From: Capsulimonas sp.
Lineage (GTDB): Bacteria > Armatimonadota > Armatimonadia > Armatimonadales > Capsulimonadaceae
NCBI GenBank assembly: GCA_025963815.1
Contig: JAOQAA010000248.1
Location: 1 to 11,357 of the forward strand
Reading direction: 5' to 3'
DNA length: 11,357 nucleotides
How positions within the stretch are numbered: position 1 is the first letter of the stretch; each line of letters begins with the position of its first letter. The notes under the pieces are model-generated. The model saw only the letters and a program-made list of their open reading frames with translations, searched no databases and was not told the DNA's origin. Position numbers and translations under genes: made by a program. Positions 5,780-11,357 of the stretch are shown here, in pieces.

Positions 5780-7027
5780 ATGCGCATTCTTTTTGCTGCT
5801 CCCTATGTTCCGTCGCCGTCGCGGTTTCGCGCCTACCAACTGGTCGACCATTTGTCGCGCCTGGGGCATCGCATTACCGTGGTCGCGCTTGGCGTGGATG
5901 GAACCGACGCCGATCAATCCTCCCGGGCTCTCCTGGAGGAGATCTGCGAGGCCGTTCATATCGTGCCGGTCTCGCGCGGCGGCGCGCTGCTTCAGACCGC
6001 GCGTCTGATCAACTCTCCGGTGCCGCTGTGGGTCGCCTCCAGCTATTCTCCCTTGTTCCTCAATACTCTGCGCCATGTCCTGGCGTGCGGGACATTTGAT
6101 GTCGCCCATCTCGAAAGCCTGCGCATGGCCCACGCCGCCGGCACGCTCAAGCACGCCGTCCCCGTCGTGTTCGACGCCGTCGATTGCCGGACCGATATCC
6201 AGGCGCGGCACGCAAAGAACACCTCCAATACCCTCGACCGCGCTGTCGCCCGCCGTGAACTCGAAAAGATGGAGCGTTACGAACCGCGCGTCGCCGCCGA
6301 ATGCGACCGCGTGCTCGCCGCCACCGACCATTCCGCAAACTGCCTGAACGAGCTCGCGCAGCTTCAAGGCGCCTCGCTCAAGCTCGATGTCATCGCGAAC
6401 GGCGTGGATCTGAGCTACTTCCAGCCACAGCCCGAGATTCCCGTTCAGTTCGGGAAGATGGTCTTTTCCGGCCAGATGGACAACGAAGCCAACCGCGACG
6501 CCGCCTCGTATTTCTGTGAAGAGATCATGCCCGGCATCCGCAACGCCTATCCTCCGGCGACCATCACCTTTGTCGGCAGCAACCCCGCGCCTGAGCTGAC
6601 CGCCCTGGCGTCCGACCCGCACAGCGGCGTCCACGCCACCGGCCGCGTCGCCGACGCCCGCCCATTCTTCGCTCACGCCGCGCTCGCCGTCTGCCCCTTG
6701 CGCTCGCCCGGCGCCAGCCGCAACCGCGTCTTACAACTGATGGCCATGGGCAAAGCCCTCGTCGCCAGCCCCACCGCCTGCCACGCGCTGCGCTCCGACG
6801 CCGTCAGCGAAAGCGTCCTGACCGCCGACACCCCACTCGCCTTCGCTACCCAGATCATCCACCTTCTCAAACACCCAGAAGAAGCCGACCGCCTCGGCCG
6901 CAACGCCCGCCGCTACGTCGAAGACCACCACGACTGGCGCAAGATCGCCCTCAAACTCACGGACATATACGATGAAGTGATCGAGGAAAGAAAGCGAAGC
7001 GGCCAAGTGCGCGTGGGGCTGGATTGA
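5780..7027 (+). CDS. Glycosyltransferase, GT4-like (GT-B fold)
   Basis: A 415-residue sugar transferase, probably acting at the cytoplasmic face of the membrane in polysaccharide or glycoconjugate assembly. The N-domain starts MRILFAAPYVPSPSRFRAYQ and has HLSRLGHRITVVAL, the usual first strand-helix-strand of GT4 enzymes. FDAVDCRTDIQARHAKN (131-147) recalls the EpsH/PEP-CTERM-associated sugar transferases. The C-domain shows IANGVDLSYF (205-214), FSGQMDNEANRDAA (229-242), ITFVGSNPAPEL (262-273) and ASRNRVLQLMAMGKALVAS (312-330). In that last motif the usual Glu before the AMG segment appears to be Gln (319). An open frame reaches back to 5696, but the ATG at 5780 fits the family start. Its ribosome site is poor; the AGGAGGG near 5740 is too far upstream. 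Donor and acceptor are unknown. Confidence 0.87.
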   Translation: MRILFAAPYVPSPSRFRAYQLVDHLSRLGHRITVVALGVDGTDADQSSRALLEEICEAVHIVPVSRGGALLQTARLINSPVPLWVASSYSPLFLNTLRHVLACGTFDVAHLESLRMAHAAGTLKHAVPVVFDAVDCRTDIQARHAKNTSNTLDRAVARRELEKMERYEPRVAAECDRVLAATDHSANCLNELAQLQGASLKLDVIANGVDLSYFQPQPEIPVQFGKMVFSGQMDNEANRDAASYFCEEIMPGIRNAYPPATITFVGSNPAPELTALASDPHSGVHATGRVADARPFFAHAALAVCPLRSPGASRNRVLQLMAMGKALVASPTACHALRSDAVSESVLTADTPLAFATQIIHLLKHPEEADRLGRNARRYVEDHHDWRKIALKLTDIYDEVIEERKRSGQVRVGLD

Positions 7028-7095
7028 TGGTGTGAGTTCGGTATCGGGTAGGATGGTTCGAAGATTTGGTATACGTAAAGAAAAGCTGAAATTCT

Positions 7096-7143
7096 GACTC
7101 CCCCTCTCCCAGAAGTGGGAGTGGGGGCTGGGGGGTGAGGGCC
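7096..7143. repeat. Third copy of the CCCTC / TCCCA-TGGGA repeat
   Basis: It matches copy B of the 3571-3711 pair in the same orientation: GACTCCCC, the hairpin CTCCCA-GAAG-TGGGAG, then GGGGGCTGGGGGGTGAGGGC. It lies between the convergent glycosyltransferase and M48 peptidase genes, ending 3 bases from the peptidase stop codon. It is probably a shared transcription end or an RNA-protecting hairpin. The remaining spacer, 7028-7095, shows nothing I recognise. Confidence 0.7.
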
Positions 7144-7146
7144 GCG

Positions 7147-7992
7147 TTACTTCAGCGAATCGTAATCCAGCGGTGTTTGCGGCGGGAACGAGTCGCTGCG
7201 CTTGAATTCGGCGATGCGCTTTTTGGTGCTGTTGATGCGCGCCGACGTCAATGGGTGGTCGGAGAGGAAGTCGCCGCCGATGCTGCCGCCGTTGCCGCTG
7301 ACTTTCTGCAGCTCTTCGAACAGCTCGATCATGCCCTGTGGGTTGTATCCGGCGTCCACCATATTCTGAAGGCCCCCGGCGTCCGCTTCGTCCTCTTCCT
7401 TGCGGGAGAACTTGCTGGAGATGGCGCTGTCGGCCAGGGATGCGATCGTCTGAGCGCCCTGGCCGGCGTGGAAGATACTCAGGCCAATCGCGAGCCATGT
7501 GTTGCGCTCCTGCGATTTCTTATAAGCTTTTGCCCAGTGTTGTTTGCGGACGTGGGTCATCTCGTGTCCCGTCACGGCTACCAAGGCGTCGTCGGTTTTG
7601 AGTTTTTCGTAAAGCCCAGTGAACATGAACATATCACCGCCGGGCAGCGCGAAGGCGTTCACTTCTTTGCTGTCGAGTACGTGGAACCGGTAGTTCCAGG
7701 TCTGGCGATCGGATGCAGGAAGGGCCGCGACGAGGCGGCGTCCGAGCGTGTCAAAGTGCTTGGCGCGGCCATCGAAGATCTCTTTGTACTTGCGGAGGAC
7801 TTCCTTGGCCGCCTCATCCCCGACCTTCTTTTGCTCGGCGGGACTGGGCTGCGCGAACGAGAATAACCCGCCGGCTTCGGCGGGTGGGGCGATCAGCAGC
7901 GTTGGAGCGACCACAAGGCCCGCTCCTGCGAGGGCCGTGTTTCTCAGAAAACGCCGGCGCGATTCATTCATTTCCATCTCTTGCTTTTCCAT
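7147..7992 (-). CDS. M48-family zinc metallopeptidase with a Tat signal
   Basis: A 281-residue exported peptidase of the BepA/LoiP (YfgC/YggG)-like M48 type, probably acting on envelope proteins. Residue numbers are from the ATG at 7992. The N-terminus has a twin-arginine motif, SRRRFLRN (11-18), a hydrophobic stretch, and a likely cleavage site at PPAEA-GG (about residue 40). The mature part shows VNAFALPGGDMFMFTGL, which precedes the active site in this family, then HEMTH (143-147, two zinc His and the catalytic Glu), then SRKEEDEAD, where Glu200 is the expected third zinc ligand. A DHPLTSARI motif follows near the C-terminus. The ATG at 7992 has AAAGGG about 10 bases upstream. A TTG at 7998 and an ATG at 7971 (MNESRRR) are alternatives. 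No clear promoter is visible. Confidence 0.9.
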   Translation of the reverse strand: MEKQEMEMNESRRRFLRNTALAGAGLVVAPTLLIAPPAEAGGLFSFAQPSPAEQKKVGDEAAKEVLRKYKEIFDGRAKHFDTLGRRLVAALPASDRQTWNYRFHVLDSKEVNAFALPGGDMFMFTGLYEKLKTDDALVAVTGHEMTHVRKQHWAKAYKKSQERNTWLAIGLSIFHAGQGAQTIASLADSAISSKFSRKEEDEADAGGLQNMVDAGYNPQGMIELFEELQKVSGNGGSIGGDFLSDHPLTSARINSTKKRIAEFKRSDSFPPQTPLDYDSLK

Positions 7993-8077
7993 ATCCAACA
8001 GCCCTTTCGTGGGGTCAAATTGCGTGATTATTGCTTCTTAGACGTTATACCCACTCTTCAGGTTCCATGGTCGCCTG

Positions 8078-8107
8078 TTGGGGGACATTACGGCTTCCGG
8101 GTATAAT
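8078..8107 (+). promoter_or_regulatory. Probable promoter of the DUF1992 operon
   Basis: A perfect -10 TATAAT (8102-8107) and a poor -35 TTGGGG (8078-8083) are 18 bases apart. The leader would be about 16 bases, with AAGGAG (8118-8123) just before the ATG at 8130. Confidence 0.6.
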
Positions 8108-8129
8108 TGTTTGACGAAAGGAGCAGGAT

Positions 8130-8627
8130 ATGGTTTCTGCTGATGATTTTGCCGATAATCCCGACTGGACCGCCGGCGTTGCCGAGCGCAAGATCCAGGA
8201 CGCGATAGAAGAAGGTCTGTTCGACAACCTTCCGGGACGGGGGCAGCCCCTGGACCTGAGCGTCAACCCGTTTGAGCCGCCCGGCATGGGCGCGGTCAAC
8301 CGTCTTCTCAAGCACAACAAAGTGATGCCGGTGTGGGTGCTTCTGGAGAAGGAAGTCGAAGCGTCGCGCGCCGCCGCACTGGCGAGCCTCGCCCGCTGGG
8401 AGGCCGCCGAGCCGCCGCTTCGGGGCGCTCCCGAGTATGATGCTCGTCGCAAGCAGGCCCGCGAGGCCTATGCGCGGCATATGGCGACCACCAACGATTT
8501 GATCCTCAAGGTCAACTTCGCCTCCCCATTCGCCCTGCGCGCGCCGATCCCCTTCATGGTCCGTCGCCGCCTTCAAGAGTTCGACGACCGCTACGGCGCT
8601 CCCGAGGAGACTTCGTGCCCGCATTAG
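8130..8627 (+). CDS. DUF1992 / DnaJC28-type conserved-domain protein
   Basis: A 165-residue cytosolic protein. Residues 18-41 carry the hallmark of this domain: AERKIQDAIEEGLFDNLPGR followed by GQPL. NPFEPPG then leads into a helical stretch with MPVWVLLEKEVE. The domain is named after the C-terminal part of animal DNAJC28, but no J domain (HPD motif) is present here, as is usual for the bacterial forms. No biochemical role is established that I can name. The ATG at 8130 is supported by AAGGAG 6 bases upstream and by the promoter just before it. The end overlaps the next gene by 13 bases, which implies translational coupling. Confidence 0.87.
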   Translation: MVSADDFADNPDWTAGVAERKIQDAIEEGLFDNLPGRGQPLDLSVNPFEPPGMGAVNRLLKHNKVMPVWVLLEKEVEASRAAALASLARWEAAEPPLRGAPEYDARRKQAREAYARHMATTNDLILKVNFASPFALRAPIPFMVRRRLQEFDDRYGAPEETSCPH

Positions 8628-9145
8628 GCGCTCAGGCGTTCATCAATACTGGAATCTTTCTCAGTCTCACCTTCGCCGCCCGCGTCTACGCCAAGTGGCG
8701 TGTCGAGCGGCGCAAGCAAACCGGCGTGCGTACGCCGCTGGTCGACGGCGCCATACTCGAAGCCGCCTTGACCCCGCGCCCCGCCGACGGCGACGACCCC
8801 GACCTGCTCGCCGAACTGCGCGAAACCTTCGCCCTGCTCAACCGCCAGGCCTACGCCGAGGAGTTCTGGGCCCTCCACGAACAATTGGAAAAGCTCGACG
8901 CCACCCTCGGCGATCCCCAGCGCGCCACTCTCCGCCGCGCCCTCCTGCGCCTTCTCGCCTCCCGCGACCGCTGGCTCCAGCTCGTCAGCGCCAAAGCCTG
9001 CGCCAGCCTGCACGTCACCGAAGCCGCCGCGCCGATCCAGGCGCTGCTGGACGCCGAGGGGGATGAGCCCAAGTCCGACGGGGTGGGGGCGCGGTATCGA
9101 ACGGTGATGGAAGAGGCGCTGGCGGAGCTGGGTGCTGCGCAATAA
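8615..9145 (+). CDS. Membrane-anchored hypothetical protein with HEAT-like helices
   Basis: A 176-residue protein I do not recognise. The N-terminus has one short hydrophobic segment (about residues 6-24, QAFINTGIFLSLTFAARVYA) followed by the basic KWRVERRKQ, a typical N-out/C-in anchor. The rest is Ala/Leu/Arg-rich and helical: LLAELRETFALLNRQAYAEE (64-83), then a region from about 103 to 170 (RATLRRALLRLLASRDRWLQ, SAKACASLHVTEAAAPIQAL) that resembles HEAT/Armadillo-type paired helices. The GTG start at 8615 has AGGAG (8605-8609) 5 bases upstream and lies inside the end of the DUF1992 gene, so the two are co-translated. A shared function with the DUF1992 protein is inferred from this coupling alone. 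Confidence 0.75.
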   Translation: MPALGAQAFINTGIFLSLTFAARVYAKWRVERRKQTGVRTPLVDGAILEAALTPRPADGDDPDLLAELRETFALLNRQAYAEEFWALHEQLEKLDATLGDPQRATLRRALLRLLASRDRWLQLVSAKACASLHVTEAAAPIQALLDAEGDEPKSDGVGARYRTVMEEALAELGAAQ

Positions 9146-9162
9146 GCGTGTGCGTATTATGT

Positions 9163-9329
9163 AATCAATACGGCCGGCGGTTGAAACCGCGCCTGCAAGA
9201 GCGCAGAAGCCCTCCTTCAAGGGCTACATTATCCTTGGCGATACCTTCTCGATATGCGATAAAAAGCATTTAGTCCGCGCAGGTGGACTTTGGTGATCTT
9301 ACAGGCGCGGTTTCAACCGCCGGCTGATT
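9163..9329. repeat. 167-bp inverted-repeat element (MITE-like)
   Basis: Perfect 23-bp inverted arms (9173-9195 and 9302-9324, starting GCCGGCGGTTGAAACC) are flanked by a second matched pair, AATCA (9163-9167) and TGATT (9325-9329), with 5 extra bases on the left side. Inside are two smaller hairpins: AGCCCT-CCTTCA-AGGGCT (about 9208-9225) and AGTCC-GCGCAGGT-GGACT (about 9272-9289). It lies between the 3' ends of the DUF1992 operon and the DUF4861-GH88/105 gene and contains no gene. It may end transcription from both sides. Confidence 0.75.
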
Positions 9330-9370
9330 CGACCTTTGGTCGTCCATGTATTATTCGCTCACTCATTACC

Positions 9371-11357
9371 CTACTTCTCCCCCAGCTTCACCATCTCCGC
9401 CCCCGCCAGCATCAGCGCGCCCACGGCGTACTCCTGCGTCTCGGACGGGCTCGTCTTCGCCGGCGCGCCGCCGACTTGTTGCACGTAACCTAACCGTCCA
9501 TCGGGGGCCACTTTGGCGGCGAGGGCGGTCCAGCCGCGCCAGACGGCGGGAAGGTAGGTTTTGCGGTCGAGCGTTCCGTGGTTGATTCCCCAGGCCATCG
9601 AGTAGACAAAGAAGGCGCTGCCGCTGGTTTCGGGGAGCGGGTATTCGTCGGGATCGTCCAGGCTCGCGCGCCAGAGGCCGTCTTCTCCCTGGATCGCGAT
9701 CAGTTTGGCGGCCATCTCCTGCTGAAGCTGGACGAAACGCGGACGGCTGGGATCGCTGGCGGGAAGGTATTCGAGCAGGCGCGCGAGGCCGCCCATCACC
9801 CAGCCGTTGCCGCGCGACCAGAAGACTTTTTTGCCATTGGCGGTCTTTTTGTCGAAGAACGTCTTGTCGCGGTAGAACAGATGGGCTTCTTTGTCATAAA
9901 AGTAATCCGTGGAGTCCCAGTATAGGGCGTTCATCAGGGCCGTGTATTCGGGCTTGCCCGTGACATAGGAAGTGCGGACCATGCCGGCGGGGGCCATGAA
10001 GAGGGCGTCGCACCACCACCAGAGTTCGCGGCCGGGCTTGGTCTGATGCGCTTCATTGGCGTACATCGCTTCGGCGTACGCCAGCTTTTGCGGGGATTGG
10101 GTGATGCGCGCAAGGTCCGCGTAGACCTGGATACAGCACTGATTGTCCGCGAAGAACGGGGCGCCCGGCGCGAGCTTCCATTCGAAACTTTCCGCCCACT
10201 GGAGCGAGGCGTCCAGGTACTGCCGCTCATGCGTCGTTTCATAGAGCGCGAGCACGCCGGTGTAAAATGTGGAGCGAATCCAGTTGTTGTCGCGATTGAC
10301 TTTCTGGGCCTCCATTTGGTAGGCGCAGGCGCGTCGCATCGTGTTCAGGATGCTTTTGCGGGAAAGCGGCGCGGGGTTGATGGTCTGAGCGACGCTGCTC
10401 GCGGGGACCGTGGCTGCGGCGGCGGGCGCGAAATCCATGGATGCCGTTTTGAAGATGTCCGGTGAGATTGCGGCGACATAGCTTCGCCAGCCCTGGGCGG
10501 AGCGCGTCGCCTCGGGGAGCATTGCGTCTTTCGACTCTTGATCCCATCCTGCAATGACGGCGACGCGGCCGGTGACCTGTCCCTCGCCATTTGGGTGCAG
10601 GGCAATGGGCGCCAGATGGTTTACGGGATCGGACGCGAGATCCGGAATCGAGGGGATGTCGCCGTGGGAATAGACCACCGCGAGGCCCAGCTTGTCGGAG
10701 TTGACGCCGTCGCCTTCGTGTTCGGCGAGCTGGACCTGGGCGCCCCAGGTGGCGACATAACGATGGCCGGCGCCTTTGAGCGGCTGCGGCGACGTCATCG
10801 CTTCGGTCCCCTGCTTGATCGGCAGCCCGGAGACGAAGACGATCCTCTCGGCGTTCTTGGCGAAGATATCGTGCTTGAACCAGTGCTGACCCGCCCAGAT
10901 GGTAAAGCGGCTGGTGAGATCGACAGTCTGGCCGCCGACCCGCCAGCCCGTGTAATGCATCTCCGCAATGGCGCGGACCGGGCCGTCGGCGACGATCCTA
11001 TGGCTGCGCTCGGCGACGTCCGCGACGCGGACGAGCTTCCCGTCCACCCACGCGCCGACGGCGCCGATCCCAAACGCCTTTCCATTCCAGAAGATATCGC
11101 GGCCGTAAATCGAATCCGCTTCGTAATTTGTTTTGGGCAGCGCGAAATAATCCAGAGAAAGATGCGGCGCGTTTTTGGCGTAAAGATCGATCGAATTGCG
11201 ATTGTCGTCGTAAAGCCGCCACGCCACACGGTCGTTTTCCCAGCCGACGCCTTCGAACTTCTTCGAAAAGATCGCATGCGCCTTCTTGGTGGCCACGGCG
11301 CGGAGCGGAGCGATCGTCGCCTCATCGCCATACGCGACCGTGATGACCCGGCTTTGC
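9371..11357 (-). CDS. DUF4861 plus GH88/GH105 unsaturated uronyl hydrolase fusion (5' end outside window)
   Basis: A two-domain carbohydrate-active protein. A GTG at 11296 would give 641 residues, but the frame stays open through 11356 (QSRVITVAYGDEATIAPLRA precedes it), so the true start is beyond the window. Residue numbers count from 11296. The N-terminal region (about 1-290) looks like DUF4861, with DSIYGRDIFWNGKAFGIGA (61-79) and a beta-rich body. The C-terminal region (about 312-641) is an alpha/alpha-barrel of GH88/GH105: FFADNQCCIQVYADL (381-395), WWWCDALFMAP (426-436; Asp430 is the expected general acid/base), FWSRGNGWVMGGL (492-504) and ETSGSAFFVYSMAWGI (556-571). These enzymes remove the 4,5-unsaturated uronic acid left by polysaccharide lyases, for example in rhamnogalacturonan breakdown. 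Export is likely but the signal is not in view. Confidence 0.88.
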   Translation of the reverse strand, partial: QSRVITVAYGDEATIAPLRAVATKKAHAIFSKKFEGVGWENDRVAWRLYDDNRNSIDLYAKNAPHLSLDYFALPKTNYEADSIYGRDIFWNGKAFGIGAVGAWVDGKLVRVADVAERSHRIVADGPVRAIAEMHYTGWRVGGQTVDLTSRFTIWAGQHWFKHDIFAKNAERIVFVSGLPIKQGTEAMTSPQPLKGAGHRYVATWGAQVQLAEHEGDGVNSDKLGLAVVYSHGDIPSIPDLASDPVNHLAPIALHPNGEGQVTGRVAVIAGWDQESKDAMLPEATRSAQGWRSYVAAISPDIFKTASMDFAPAAAATVPASSVAQTINPAPLSRKSILNTMRRACAYQMEAQKVNRDNNWIRSTFYTGVLALYETTHERQYLDASLQWAESFEWKLAPGAPFFADNQCCIQVYADLARITQSPQKLAYAEAMYANEAHQTKPGRELWWWCDALFMAPAGMVRTSYVTGKPEYTALMNALYWDSTDYFYDKEAHLFYRDKTFFDKKTANGKKVFWSRGNGWVMGGLARLLEYLPASDPSRPRFVQLQQEMAAKLIAIQGEDGLWRASLDDPDEYPLPETSGSAFFVYSMAWGINHGTLDRKTYLPAVWRGWTALAAKVAPDGRLGYVQQVGGAPAKTSPSETQEYAVGALMLAGAEMVKLGEK

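Noticed and set aside
5738..6676. Minus-strand open frame of 312 codons
   Set aside because: Antisense to the glycosyltransferase. No recognisable domain and no ribosome site, and the plus-strand frame has strong family motifs.
7135..7866. Plus-strand open frame of 243 codons
   Set aside because: Antisense to the M48 peptidase, which has HEMTH and a Tat signal in its frame.
7866..7885. Perfect 8-bp hairpin ACCCGCCG-GCTT-CGGCGGGT
   Set aside because: It lies inside the M48 peptidase gene and encodes the signal cleavage region (PPAEAGG). Pro/Ala/Gly codons in GC-rich DNA can produce it by chance, so it was not called a terminator.

Overview
The window is GC-rich (roughly 60% or more by eye), with closely packed genes separated by intergenic spaces full of inverted repeats. 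The gene mix suggests a free-living, plant- or soil-associated bacterium: a pectin-type unsaturated uronidase fused to a DUF4861 domain, a TrmB-family sugar regulator, a WD40-type secreted propeller, a Tat-exported M48 peptidase and a DnaJC28-type protein. My best guess is Armatimonadota (Capsulimonas-like), but this is inference from gene content and repeat style and no search was run.

Layout, left to right. Positions 1-344 hold no gene. They carry two inverted copies of a repeat whose internal hairpins differ in stem sequence but are similar in form. Next is a minus-strand two-gene operon (2146 to 345): a TrmB-family regulator, then a D-2-hydroxyacid dehydrogenase. It has a strong sigma70-like promoter and an imperfect palindrome placed as an autoregulatory operator. 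A 121-bp nested palindrome separates it from holA (DNA polymerase III delta subunit, plus strand). A pair of inverted repeats follows holA, and then a gene for a secreted seven-bladed WD40-like propeller. That gene is convergent with rpsT (ribosomal protein S20), with a hairpin terminator between them. rpsT is divergent from a cold-shock protein gene, and a promoter can be proposed for each.

Downstream are a GT4-type glycosyltransferase (plus) and a Tat-signal M48 metallopeptidase (minus). They converge on a third copy of the repeat seen after holA. Then comes a translationally coupled pair (plus): a DUF1992/DnaJC28-type protein and a membrane-anchored protein with HEAT-like helices. A 167-bp inverted-repeat element follows. 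Last is a large minus-strand DUF4861 plus GH88/GH105 protein whose reading frame stays open to the right edge, so its true N-terminus lies outside the window.

The genes do not form one pathway. Core genes (holA, rpsT, csp) are mixed with accessory carbohydrate and envelope genes. The most distinctive content is the set of four different inverted-repeat families, several lying within a few bases of stop codons. I saw no tRNA, rRNA, CRISPR array, transposase or defence system.
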